From Polytrichum commune (taxonomy: Eukaryota; Streptophyta; Polytrichopsida; Polytrichales; Polytrichaceae), in NCBI GenBank assembly GCA_950295325.1, contig OX485806.1:37758001-37822000 (forward strand): a DNA stretch of 64,000 nt, given 5' to 3'. The number at the start of each line of letters is the position of its first letter. Within the stretch, counting starts at the first letter, position 1. A model generated the notes under the pieces. The model made no database searches and was not told where the DNA came from. It saw only the letters and a list, made by a program, of their open reading frames with translations. A program made the position numbers and the translations under genes. Below are positions 34,971 to 46,297 of the stretch, in pieces.

Positions 34971-35125
34971 CATACATAACATTACTCAGCTAATGAGCTA
35001 TAATCATGGGCCACCAATAATAAATTTGAGAATAAAGCCTCTAGATGTTGAAATCCCACTGCTTCAAACCAAATTTGAATTTAGGGGGTTAAACATAATT
35101 CATTAGTTGAGTAATGTTATGTATG
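34971..35125. mobile_element. MITE, ACATAACATTACTCAGCT family, copy 2 (155 bp)
   Basis: Termini 'catacataacattactcag' and 'gagtaatgttatgtatg' form about 26-bp inverted repeats. The interior matches copy 1 in the same orientation. Confidence 0.75.
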
Positions 35126-35809
35126 ATCTTGAAGGCCTAGGTAATTTAATTTGGACATGGACCTTAGGGTTCGACATGAGAATCGTTTCAAAAGAAAAGA
35201 AAGTTAATATGAATGTGTTAGGAAATCAATCTAAATATCATTTGCATTATTATAGACATTGTTTATTTCATTTTGTTGAAATTTAAGCCCTATGGAGGCT
35301 AGTGGGGTAAAACTGAAAGATGGGTTTTTGTATATTATTCAAAGACCTAATTTGGAATCATCAATCAACTACAATGTAGACAAAACTTCTAGGACCATAT
35401 TCTCAATATCAAACCTTTCCCAACAACTTACCATATATTGGATTTATTTTTGTAATTTTAGCATGTCAGGAAAAAAGGTTCAATCAATCTAGTCATGAAC
35501 ATTTATAGTGGGTAAGTGTGAGGATGGCCACATTCCAACTTGGACAACAAGGCAAATCTATCATCTCACATTTTAAATCCCTCCCTCCCTCCCTCCCCTC
35601 CCTAACTCGACATGGAAGTGCTTGGCCAAGAAGATGAATTGAAGGTATTGGCGAAAGCTTTGCTAATGTAGCAAACTCTATTTTGCTTCACCAGGCGGGT
35701 ACATGAAAGTGTGCCTAAAATAGAGTACATTTGAAGTTTTTGAATTCTTTATTCTCATAACATGCATGGACTTGTTGTGGGTACTTCCAACATGCATAAT
35801 TTAGGAATG

Positions 35810-36329
35810 CTTCATGAATATTCTCATCCAGTTAGCAATTGTGAATCACAAGGAGTATCATTTTAAGATCAAGAGTTATAAGTTGAGATGTAAACGTTAT
35901 TCAAATGCAAACCAAAGTTTTTCTTGCTCTTTGAATGATCACATAGGCCTACCCAAATGTGTTCATTATCTAACCCATAATATTGACTCTATTTGAGCAC
36001 ATAGTCCAATATCAACTTAACGCATTTGTTATCGGTGTCCATCCCAACCCAAATACCAACCCAAAGTACATTTTGTCCAATGGATAAAATAATTATGCGG
36101 AGTATCATTTTAAGATCAAAAGTTATAAGTTGAGATGTAAACGTTATACAAATGCAAACCAAAGTTTCTCTTGCTCTTTGAATGATCACGTAGGCCTACC
36201 CAAATGTGTTCACTATTTGACCCAAAACATTGTCTCTATTTGAGCACATATTCCAATATCACCCTAACACATATGTTATTGGTGTCCATCCCAACCCAAA
36301 ATACCAACCCAAAATACATTTGTCCAATG
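35810..36329 (+). repeat. Repeat family A copy 3 with a 247-bp tandem duplication
   Basis: 35852-36098 and 36099-36329 are direct repeats ('ggagtatcattttaagatca' at each start, 'ggtgtccatcccaaccc' and 'tgtccaatgg/a' near each end). The sequence is also related to the family A copies at 7530-7860 and 10330-10590 flanking and inside the methyltransferase gene. Confidence 0.8.
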
Positions 36330-37364
36330 AAGAATAGTGACCACATAAGCTCCAACTACAATAGTTTGGCCAGAGCTAGACACCCGCTTCTTTGAGTTGG
36401 CCCCCAACCACCAGCCCAAGGTGAGAATGCATTAAATGTTATTAAAGCACATGTAAAAGTTTCTATCTGACCCCAAAATTAGTATCAGAGGCCTTGAAAC
36501 AATCTATAGAGATCAACTTGAAATGAACTGACCAGAAGTCTATGGAACTCAAGTTTTTTACCAGACCCCCTCTTTACTTTGGTAATAAGGTAGAAATACC
36601 ATAACCCATTAACCACCCTCTAGCCGTGCACTAGACCGCTGTGCACAATGGTGAAGTGCCATTTCTAAAACTGATCATGGCTCGGCGGCAACTTCAATGC
36701 GTGTACACTTAGTGTAGCCAATGGGAGTCAAGTGTTAATGTACTCATGAGGTAACCGATTTAGGCGATGTTTTGTATGGAAATGCAGATTACCGTGTTCG
36801 GTGTAGGGAGAATCTAGTGAATGAGTAGGGGTTTGGACAACTTTCCACTTTGAAAAATTGTAGCATTTTCTGTATAGGGAAGAAAAAAAATGAAACAACT
36901 TGCATTCTTCATGAATCTGTCTCGTCTATCTTGGAAAATTATCTCACAATTGTCAAACAAGATCTTCAATGCGAATGAATCACCTTAATTTTTTTTTCGG
37001 GTTATGGTATTTCTACTTTAGTGGTGGATGCCCAACCCAAAGAGGTCCGGTATCAAGCCCTGGCCCAATAGTTTACCAACTGCAACTAAGACTTATTCCA
37101 GAATCCACGAGACTAATTAAGGAAACATTGGAGTTATGATGCTTGATGTAAATGCTTAGATCCTCCCTTGATTGGTGAGGGATGGAGTAGAAATAGTAGG
37201 AGAACCTCGACACGATACAAGGTAGAAACTAGAAGGGGAGTGTAATAACGCTTTCCGTGTGGGCATATATATATATATATTCTCCTTAGAAGAAGGCAGG
37301 CATGGTGGGGTCATAGTAAGGAACATATTCCATCAATCCTTCAAGGCTAACGGTCATTAATTTG
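36330..37364. other. Intergenic DNA, nothing recognised
   Basis: No coding domain. A short (at)n run lies at 37266-37280. Confidence 0.3.
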
Positions 37365-37894
37365 GCTTCCAGGTAGAGTCCGGGAAGTTCTGGGAGGCAA
37401 CCGGTAGATTTCCTGCAAATTTTCATTCATCCCGGTTTTTTTAAAATTTGCCCGGAAGTGGCAGTGAGGTGGTAAGAGTAGTCGGAAAATTTCCTAGAAT
37501 TTCAATTTCTTCCGGTGGCATTGCCTCCATTGGCCAATTTCAATTGGCAAATTTCCTACACTAAGAAAATATAGCCGGTTTTTTTATTTTCATGTATTCT
37601 TTGATTTTTTTGTACTTCTAAAGTATTGTTTTGTTCCATATCTCTGTCATGATTTGAACCTGGCTTTGCCCCTACCAAATTAGGGCCAGAGATTCAGCCT
37701 CCCAAAAATGCACAAACCTAGAATAAGATTCATGCATTTTTGGGAAGCTGGTTAGTACGACATGCCCACACATATGCAAAAATCAAAGCATGTGTTAAAA
37801 AACATAGAGGAAAGAACATACAATCCACCACTAATAACAATCAAAACATGTGGGAAGAGAATGGAAAGCATAAGATGCAACCAAATGCAAGGTA

Positions 37895-38500
37895 TCAAGA
37901 CAAATCATCATATACTGAAGTGGAAGTGCTAGCTGTAGGACCCGTGGCTGCACCAGACAGATAAGTAGTTGGGTTAGCATAAAGAAACTTGTATTTTGTT
38001 TCATTCTTCCACATGGGTATGGCATCCATTAAAATAGCATCATACTCCTCTTCAGGCCCTTCTAAAGCAACTCTGAGTAAAGCTTCCAAGTTTTTGCTTC
38101 CCAATCTATTCCTTACCCGTGTTTTAATCAAATTTTGAATGCTAAAGGCTCTCTCACATGTAGCAGTGGAAACGCATTGCACTCTAGCAATTTCAGCAAG
38201 AATAAGTAGATTTGGGTACCTTATTTGTAAAGCATGATTCCAAGTAATCATACCCCACAAATCTCGAAAGGTCTTGTCCCCCCATTCGGTTGTGCATTGC
38301 AATTTGAAGGACAAAAACTCCCTCTTACAAGCCTGGACATCTAGAAGAGGAGGGAAAGAAAAACCTGCATGACTACGATCAGTTCCATAAAGCTCAAGCA
38401 ATTTTTCCAACTCAATAATCCCCCAACTCTGCAATCCAACTTGCTTTGATGGCATGTTAGAGGGATTTAGTACACAACCGAGGCAACATGGAGTCGTCAC
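37895..38500 (-). pseudogene. hAT transposase C-terminal (dimerisation) fragment
   Basis: The 201-residue ORF includes the hAT family C-terminal signature: YPNLLILAEIARVQCVSTAT, CERAFS and the RVRNRLGSKNLEALLRV helix, as in ZNF862-like/plant hAT transposases. It lacks the BED zinc finger and the catalytic N-terminal RNase-H-fold part, so it cannot transpose alone. The reading frame is intact over its length and the first Met is probably not the original start. Confidence 0.82.
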
Positions 38501-38689
38501 TTCTTCTTTTCAATTCTGTCATCTCAAAATTGCCAGTGCCACAAATTTCCCTGTTGCACACAATGCAGTCACTTGAATGCACACAAGAATTCGCACACAT
38601 TCAAACACAGAAGCAATCTAGGAGAGAATCGTCCAGAATGACATACGGGCAATAAGATTTGGACCACACAACCACAGGCTCCGACGAAT

Positions 38690-39035
38690 TGGTCTTCTTG
38701 ATCTGAGTAAGTTGCGGGCACCAGCCAAGCCCAGTAGGGATAGCGCCGGTGAAGTCGTTGAAAGAGAGGCTCAGCACCTGCAAGCTGCTGCAATTGATCT
38801 CAGTTGGGAGGGTCCCAGTGAGAGAATTGTGAGAAAGGTCGATCACTTTGATGGACGGCAGCTGTGTGTACATCCCCGCAGGTATGCTACGGTTGCTACC
38901 CACAAGCTCATTGCTTGTTAGGTTTAGGGTTTGCAGCCCCTTGCAGACACCGAACCCATTTTCTGTGAAGTTCCCTTGGAGGATATTGTAGGAGAGATCC
39001 AGTTTGCTGGTTTGAGATCCAGTATGAAAATTAAT
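38690..39035 (-). pseudogene. Leucine-rich-repeat receptor-kinase ectodomain fragment
   Basis: In one open minus-strand frame about four plant-type LRRs are readable: KLDLSYNILQGNF, LQTLNLTSNELVG, IKVIDLSHNSLTGTLP, LQVLSLSFNDFTGAIP, followed by LGWCPQLTQI. The pattern LxxLxLxxNxLxGxIP is that of plant LRR-receptor-like kinases. There is no signal peptide, transmembrane segment or kinase in the neighbourhood; the frame ends 38601. It lies inside the hAT element and is best read as a captured host-gene fragment. Confidence 0.8.
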
Positions 39036-39622
39036 TCCTATAAAGTATGAGATTGGCCGGCTACTAGCCTACAAAAATTATTTACAGTAGGTAAATTTCC
39101 CCCTTACACTAAAGGTAAAAGGCAAAATTCCTACACATAATTTTCTAGACCGGTCCATTTCCTACAAAAAAAAATTTCATCCGGAAGCTCATCCTACACT
39201 TTGCTATTTCATTCGGAAATTCTCAATTTCAACCGGCTAGGTCGTAACTAAATGCCGGTACTCCCCGTTCATAGCTTCCAGGCAGAAGAAATTAAGGGGA
39301 TACTAATAAACATCTCACTGATTTACAGTAGTGAGACTAAAAATAAACATGGTCGGAATGAAAGGAATATTGAGGAACTGGATGGATGGGATTGGTTCAT
39401 TCATCCACTACCAATTCATGTGACGTCAATTCATGTGACATTAGATGACAATAACTTCTTCTTCCTTTTTTTAGGTGTTTGGTGCGACATAAGGCCAAAA
39501 AGGCCAACGTCAACATGAATTAAGAAGCGAGAAAGACACATATTTGGAGGGGAGGTAGAGCCCCTCAAGTGTGGCACACTGTTACATAAGGTAAAGAACA
39601 AAGAACAAAATCATTTGAAACT

Positions 39623-39780
39623 CATAACATTATTCAGATCCATAAAAGTGTTTCGTGGGATTGACAATATTCCATAAAATATTCTCCCATATTTGGACTG
39701 GCTGTGGGGAATATACAAGATTATTTTGTGGTTTATTGTCAACCCCACAAAATACTATTATGGATCTGAATAATGTTATG
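39623..39780. mobile_element. MITE, CATAACATTATTCAGATCCATAA family, copy 2 (158 bp)
   Basis: Starts 'cataacattattcagatcca' and ends with its complement at 39758-39780; the inverted repeats extend for about 45 bp with few mismatches. Clear hairpin-type element; relatives at 29773-29892 and, partially, at 40301-40350. Confidence 0.82.
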
Positions 39781-40803
39781 CCACTAACCGAGGACAACCC
39801 CTAAACCATAAACCAAAGAACCAACCATCAGTATTTTGATATAATCGCACAAATCCATTTTGAAACAAGAGTATTTCTATGACATAGAAATGTTTCTCGC
39901 TCCTTCAGATGGAACAAGAGTATGGCAATTACAAGCTAGAGGACAATGTGAATCTCATGATCTTGCTAGTAGGAAATGGGTTACCGTTAGGTAATAGCTA
40001 ATGACACTCGTTTTTGAGCACTTGCCTAAAGCCCAACAATCACATTCGTGCACAAAAATCTCCATGTTGTTGCCATCGTTTCTCGCATGCGTTGCTTTCT
40101 GTGATGGGGCAATTCGATTTCAACCTCCTTGGCACTTGAATCCACTTAACAAAGCCAACATTGGGAAGCACGCCAAGTCGGCGGTTTGGTAGTTCTCCAC
40201 ATTATGTCCCCCCTCCTTGATGCATGCGTCGACCAATTGGTGCAAATGATTGCCTTATGTCACATTGGGTTTTGTCCTTCTATTTCATGTTTCTAAGATT
40301 CATAACATTGCTTAGCAAGAAAAAATTGTTATGTGGGGTCAACTGTGATTCTCCAATCTAACCTTGCAATTATGCAGTTTCAGGTTGAATTTGAGCAAGC
40401 AAAGCAATACTAAATCGAATATGAGTGAACACATCTTATCTACAAAGAAAATGTATGCTATTGGCATGGATACAATTTTTATTTTGTGCTTTGTGTTCTA
40501 TTCCCCCTTTGAGCCACATGTAACCAAATCTTAGACCTCCAAACCATGTAAGAAATCTCCTTCTTTTGCTATTCTTACGTGTTTTCTTTCTTTTGGGTTG
40601 AATTCTTACATTTGGGATGTTTGTTTCTAGGTAGAAGAGTGCCTTACACGTACGCCAACATGTTGTGAATTGAATGATCACTGATTTGGAGGTTAAGGGT
40701 GAACATATGTTGCCATCAAAGGCGATGAAGGTATTTCCAAAACATTTTTGAGAAAATAGCAAAGCAAACATTCAAAAGGCTATGTGTTGGGGGGCAACTC
40801 AAG
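39781..40803. other. Intergenic DNA with a partial MITE near 40301-40350
   Basis: Apart from half of a MITE ('attcataacattgc...aattgttatgtggggtcaac'), no feature recognised. A minus-strand 111-residue ORF (40436-40771) shows no domain. Confidence 0.3.
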
Positions 40804-41564
40804 ATGAGATTCTACAACTGTGTAATGCACTTGATTTTTCTTATAAACAATTGCCTACAAATTGATGTTGTAGTAGAACATCCTAGACAAGCTAAGAGAG
40901 GGAGGGGTCGAAAGCCCTCTGGTTGGGCTTCCCAGTTGTATGCACCACTACTAGAGGAGTTTGAGAGATTAAGAGCAGTGGGTGTGAAATTGTCATTGTC
41001 ATTCTTGCAAAAATTGACCAAGCTTTTGATTGTCATTTCACATAACAAATGCAATCGTAATCACAGAGATCCTAGGGATTAGTATTTATTTATGTTTAAT
41101 CATAGACAAGATTAGCTATCCATGGATTCAAGGGTTCATGGATGTGAATGGCATTATTTCGCGACAACAAATTGGTCGTTTACAGTGCAACCTTCAAAAG
41201 AGCTGCACATAGAGATGATTGTTGTTTTTCACTTGCGAGTCTTGAGCAGAGGATTTCACTTGCAAGATGGAAATTCCATGAGGATTATATGGAGAACGTT
41301 AATGAGACCCATTTCATCACTAACCATGGTAATAGCAAGAGGTTAGGGTTTCATGGTCAAGGTGAGGTCAAGTATGCCAATGTGGTGTGGGGAGGCAGAA
41401 AAATGAGCATGATAGTGAGGATTACAGGTGGAGGTCAAGCAAGAATAACGGCTCCATTTATATCACCTTTACAAGCACGAGATGTGATTATCCCATTTGA
41501 GGCATTGAAGATGGTGGCCATGGAGTTTGCTACCGTACTAGACCAAGAGGATGGATTGATTTGA
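40804..41564 (+). pseudogene. Degenerate pogo/DDE_1-like transposase fragment
   Basis: The plus strand reads in pieces as a DDE_1-type transposase of the kind abundant in oomycetes and some plants: KRGRGRKPSGWASQLYAPLL near 40890, an ISRQQIGRLQ segment (DNA-binding HTH region) near 41150, and ETHFITNHGNSKRLGF ... GEVKYANVVWGGRKMSMIVRITGG near 41300-41450. Frame changes occur between pieces. The first catalytic Asp of the expected DET motif reads as Asn (NVNETHF). The C-terminal half is missing. The family assignment is from remembered consensus patterns. Confidence 0.55.
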
Positions 41565-41569
41565 GTATG

Positions 41570-41725
41570 GTCACGTATGACTTCACACTACACTTGAGGA
41601 TCCGTGACCACACTACATGATTATGGAGGTGTTTTGGGACAACTTTTGAACACTTTCTTTTGGGCTCTCACAATTTCATGGTCACATCTCTTGGCTTGTG
41701 TGTGAAGTGGCCCGAAGTTCATATG
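41570..41725. repeat. Dispersed repeat, inverted copy of the left arm of 11665-12170
   Basis: Reverse complement matches about 11655-11815 at most positions; shared blocks include 'gtgaccatgaaattgtgag', 'aaaagaaagtgt' and 'cctcaagtgtagtgtgaagtc'. Only one arm is present. Confidence 0.75.
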
Positions 41726-41802
41726 TAAACTCGAAACAAAGATTACAAGAATTGGAGGTCCCCCATTTATCCCCACTATGATTGGATGGATTGTAGGTAG
41801 TA

Positions 41803-41925
41803 GGGTGTATCAAGTGCTAGGAAAGTCACCCATCCAAGTACTATTCTGACCTTAGACGGCTTAACCTCAAAATTCTCATGGGATCCGAGTTAAGGCCTTG
41901 GGTTTAAGCCACCTTTAACTCCTCG
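41803..41925 (-). repeat. 5S-rRNA-derived sequence (Cassandra-type TRIM LTR remnant or 5S pseudogene)
   Basis: Read on the minus strand it follows plant 5S rRNA: 'tcggatcccatgagaa', 'gaggttaagc', 'gtactt', 'ggatgggtgac' and the 3' region in correct order and spacing, with many substitutions. Such diverged solitary 5S sequences occur in the LTRs of Cassandra TRIM elements of vascular plants. Long terminal repeats were not identified here, so an ordinary 5S pseudogene is the alternative. It is not a functional 5S gene. Confidence 0.72.
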
Positions 41926-44881
41926 ATTATCAAAGGTTCTTGGCATGCTACGGACAATGCTCTCATGTATGCCTCATAACACAACTCATTTCGTTCAACC
42001 AACATATATTACGTTCACAATCTCAAAGACTAAGATTAAAGGTAGTTGGGACTACATCGTGGGATGAATAGAAAGTAGAATTGCTGGAAGACGGCGAATG
42101 GCAAATGAAGTGAGACTTGGAGGCGGGTGGTCTGGCAAGTTACAAAACCCTATGAAAAAAAAAGTCCTTGAACTGGCAGTTGAGAGCATTAATTCACAAC
42201 ATGACCATCAAGGTCTTTCATATCCTCACAAGGCTATGCTAAGGTGTGGATCAGAGTTCGGGAAGTTTTTGAAGCCTTAGGCCATCGCAACCGTTCCCCC
42301 CAACGGCCACGCCAACGGCAGGTGGCCGGGGCGGGTCCCGGTACAGCCGCCACCGTCCTCCCGGCAACCCTAAATCCACTGCCGGTCACGCCATCGCAGC
42401 TGCCTTGGACGGCAGCTTGGTGTGCAATTTTTCCACCCTCCAAAACTTGACTTTTCCAGTCTGACACTGTTGGAGGTTTTGTCAATGGCTGGTCGGAGGG
42501 AACAAGGTGGTGGAATGGGATCACCAGAAGGGGGGCCAACAAAAGGTCCAATAAAAATGTATATTAAATATAAAAGAAATATATTAAAGTAAAAGAGCAT
42601 AAAGTAAAAACATCATATATACAAATGTTAAGTATAACGTAACTCATAGTTATTTAATTTAATATTTTAAATGATTTCAATTACTAAATAATTGAACGCT
42701 ATCATGGTAGTTTTTAAATAACCTCAAATTTAGCTTAAATTAAGAGAATAATAGAACGGCCAAACACCTATAGGTGTGTGTTGGTTTTTGTCATTGTCAA
42801 GAAAAGAATGCTTTGCGTGCAATTTTATATAAAATAAAATAATATTTTATAAGATTATATAATGATGTGACTAATGTAACCAATACCCTACCGAGGTATT
42901 AGTCACATTAGTCACAACGTTTTAAAATCTTGCACAACTCTCACACCGTGAGGCTTAACTTTGTTACAATTTTTGGTATAGTTGCCACATTAGAGAAGGT
43001 TCAATTGTGCAAATTTTTACGGTCATTTGATATTGTGACATATTGTAATGAATTTTTTTATTTTTTATTTGCTTTAAATTCAATTTCAAATCGAGAAAGG
43101 TCATTAGCGGCTCCGGGTAGTTGCACATTGATTCATTATTCTTAAGGCAGAACTAAGATCATGGGGTTTGCAATTATGTGATTGACTTTGATCAAGCACA
43201 GTCTTGAGTATGTGCATTGATCCCATTTCTCAAAGTGGAACTAAATTGTAAGGCGTGCAACTTCATGTACGTGATGCTCAAGGCCAACTGATCAGGTTGC
43301 AAAACCGATGACAATGAACTTTGAAAACGATAATCTGTAATTTAAAGATCCATTTCAACATCGCATTCAACTGGAGACGTCATGTGCACACTACTTACGC
43401 ACAAAAGGAATCAAAACAACCCACATTTATTTCTAAACTACAAGAAACAACGTGAGCGAAACATTGAAGAGGATCATCACTGTATATCATGTTCAGACGA
43501 ATTAGTGTGGGTCAGTTGAATGTCGGTTTTTTTCAGAAATAGTGCGGTCCATACAGTACTATACAAGTGAACAGCGTAGTTTTATCATGATGTTATGTTA
43601 CATATTATTGATGGAGTTTGATCTCTTTGAAAGTCGCGGCGGATTCGAACATGAAACCATGTGATGATTCGTGGAATCTTTGTTGAAACTGAAAGACAGG
43701 AAACGAGTCACACACGACGTCACCAAGGGGAGGTGACAATGAATGGTGAGGATCGTGGCATGGAACCCTCACGGCCAACAAGTAACTCAAACAGGCACAG
43801 CACAAAGTGCACAGAATTCACTGTTAGAGATCTGCTGTGATTAATAAATAACAGACTGTAAACTTACTGTCTGATCAGTCCCCAGCCTGTTATTAGTCGC
43901 ATGCTACATGAAATTCCTATGTTTAACTGAGGTTGATTCCAGCTACTTCATATTACCACAACATGAGATTAGTAGTCGTCACCTGTTCAACACACGACAG
44001 TTTTAGTTTTATTCGCAAACGAGGCAGTTTTCTGTAAGAAACTCAGACTTGTATACAATAAAATGAAATGAATTTTGGCAGTTTTACTGCCCATGTGATT
44101 AAGGGCTTGTTAAGTCGAGAGTTTGTCAGATGTATTCATCTTATTTGGATCTATTCCTATAAATGTTGTCGATCTGTAGATAGGAGGGCTTTATGATGAA
44201 AATCATAGTTCTTGACTATGAGTTTTTTTGGTGAGATGATTTTTTGAGTTTGTGATGGGCACTAATTTTTGGGCTCCTGGGGGTGGATTTGGGCGAACCA
44301 ACCCATACATGGCGGACATTAAGTTCCCCCATACGAACTATGGGGCGTGCCAGATCCGGGCGGGGGCAGCCTCCAATGAAATTTCTGAACCCAACCGAAA
44401 ACTGCTGCCCGCCCCGCCCAACTTCGAAAAAAATATTGCCCTTGCATTCTTGAAGGCCGCTTGACTACAAATCCCATATTGAGTGCACTTCACCTTCAAG
44501 GTCTAAAATCCAATATATATGTGCACTTCCAACTAGTAAATAAGCAATTCATTGGGATTTCATTCCGGAAGTGAAACCATCAATGAAGCACGTAATTAAC
44601 TTGGAGGTCAAATAAAATCATAAAGTCCTTATTAACATTGAGGTTATAATTTTTATGACTTACCATTTGAAATTGTCTTTGTCATTCTAAAATGACACTT
44701 AAATTTAGTGTGCTAATTTAGTATGTATATTTTATAATATTTTAGTATTTCCATCTACTTTCACAAGTATTCATACACGTTCAGACCAATTAAGTGTGAT
44801 TTAATGTAATTAAGTCTAATGAATTCTGCCAGACTAATTAATTAAGTCAAATTTCTAACATTTGAGAGACAATCCGGCTTT
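41926..44881. other. Intergenic DNA with a GC-rich island
   Basis: 42280-42420 and 44250-44440 are short GC-rich islands within AT-rich DNA; ORFs over them are proline/alanine-rich and domain-less. No gene or repeat could be supported. Confidence 0.3.
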
Positions 44882-45863
44882 ATGAATTGGTATTTGTTGG
44901 GTTTATTTACGGAGAAAATGTTCAAGGAAATGACCCGTATCTCACATGCTACATTCAAATTTTTATACGGAAAATTAGGTCCGTTTTGGAAAAAACAACA
45001 TATTCGTTTAAGAATATCAATTTTTGTAGAAGAGAAGATTGCAATGTTTTTAGCTAGACTTGGTACAAGAGATAGGTTGCGTATGGTTGGAGAAGTATAT
45101 AGACTTGCGGAATATATAATTCCAAGGTTATCAGGGAATTTTGTAAAAATGGTGAGTATACATTTGCAAAAGATTTTTACTAAAATTCAAAACGAAATCA
45201 GATTTAGGGTTTTAGCAAAAGAGTTTGATTGGTTGCATAATATACCTTACCTTATAAGTTTCATAGACGGTTTACACATTCATGTGTTAGCTCCAATTAT
45301 TGGTAGAGGTGATCACTACTGCCGCAAGTTTTTTCAATTAGTTTTGTTGCAATGAATTGTTGATACGAATTGTTTTTTTTAATTACAAATTTGGGTGGAC
45401 GGGAAGCATGCATAATTGAATTATTTTTCAACAAGACCAATGTTAGAAGAACTTGTATGGAAGAAAATTTCCTATCATACAAATTGATTGGAATTGCGGT
45501 GTGTCTGGTACGACTTTGGATATATTGTCCTTTCAAAGGCAGTAATGAAGTATTAGAGCCTTACAAGGTACATTGGAATTTTATCCAATCTTCAATTCGA
45601 ATGTGTGTAGAATATACATTTAAAATTTTGAAGGGATGATAAGGGATAATTAAAAAAAATGGATGTTCCTTTACGATCAATGACGGATATTATATCAACT
45701 TGTATTATTTTACATAATTTATGAATCATCACGAAGGAAAAATTTGATGTAATATACATAAAAGAAGTCGAGGTTGAATTCAAAATAAAGGTTGAAGATG
45801 GCGTGGTAAAAGGAGGACAAGTCCTTTAAAGGCAATGAGCTTCTATTGAAGAAATAAAATCTA
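44882..45863 (+). pseudogene. Old PIF/Harbinger-like transposase pseudogene, interrupted by the LTR retrotransposon
   Basis: A HARBI1-like transposase is readable with several stops and shifts: ATFKFLYGKLGPFWKK, the helical EEKIAMFLARLGTRDRLR region, FIDGLHIHV (first catalytic Asp region AIDGTHI), HWNFIQSSIRMCVEYTFKIL (third acidic region) and IISTCIILHNL at the C-terminus near 45690-45720. The frame runs on to ASIEEIKS at the insertion point 45863, and resumes at 55881 (ILKF...). AT-rich codon use and multiple stops show it is long dead. It is unrelated at close range to the intact Harbinger at 930-2684. Confidence 0.72.
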
Positions 45864-46296
45864 TGTCACGTGAGGTGATATCGGGGGCTAAGTCACGTCA
45901 ATTTAGGAGTAAATGGACTCTACTAGGAGTCCATGTGTGTTAGGATGAGTAACGGACTCCATTGGGAGTCCTAGTTAGTTGTTCATCCCCTCCATGGATG
46001 AACTCCACATAGGATTGGGGTTGTATGGAGAGGAAGGCCTCTTGACTTGCCATTGTTGTCAAGTCAAGTCTTGTGAGTGTGTTTTGAGAGAGAGAGAGAG
46101 CTTGTTGTTGCTTTCTCATGGCTATGGTGTAGTAGATTATGAGTAAAGCCTTTGCATTCTTTCTCCACCACTTGCACTCTTGGATTCTCCCTTCGTGGAG
46201 TGAGAGATAGCTTGACTCTTGTGTGTGAATTTTAGAGTTTCTTAAGCTTTGTAAGGAGACATTTTAGTTTCTTAAGCTTGGAGAGAGAAACCCTCA
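45864..46296 (+). repeat. Partial 5' LTR (U3 end, R, U5), begins at an internal palindrome position
   Basis: Matches 55338-55768 with two substitutions and a 2-bp AG indel. It begins TGTCACG directly after the target duplication and ends ...ACCCTCA, followed by t and the putative primer-binding site. Compared with the complete LTR it lacks the first 107 bp. It contains a TATA-like tgtatgg (46022-46028), the proposed transcript start (46052), a CTTGACTTG/CAAGTCAAG hairpin and an (AG)n run. Confidence 0.85.
46022..46064 (+). promoter_or_regulatory. Putative LTR core promoter and self-primer sequence
   Basis: TATA-like tgtatgg at 46022 lies about 28 nt before attgttgtcaagt (46052-46064). That 13-mer is the exact reverse complement of 46298-46310, right after the LTR. 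If transcription starts at the A at 46052, the RNA 5' end can fold onto the primer-binding site, as in Tf1/sushi-type elements. The start site is inferred, not observed. Confidence 0.6.
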
Positions 46297-46297
46297 T

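Larger units (their letters stand above)
37374..39273 (-). mobile_element. hAT-type DNA transposon (~1.9 kb) carrying an LRR gene fragment
   Basis: Flanked by a perfect 9-bp direct repeat gcttccagg (37365-37373 and 39274-39282), consistent with the 8-bp target duplications of hAT elements plus one chance base. The ends (TAGAGTCCGGGAA at left; TATGAACGGGGA read inwards from the right) are weakly inverted. Sub-terminal 'ccgg'-containing motifs are repeated at both sides (37430-37580 and 39050-39240). Inside, on the minus strand, lie a hAT transposase C-terminus and, upstream of it, a fragment of a leucine-rich-repeat receptor gene. The N-terminal transposase part is absent, so it is a deleted derivative. 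Confidence 0.65.

Noticed and set aside
42234-42551. GC-rich minus-strand ORF with Ala/Pro-rich product
   Set aside because: Short GC island, no domain and no partner exon.
43605-43805. 66-residue minus-strand ORF
   Set aside because: No conserved domain, codon bias or splice context to support it.
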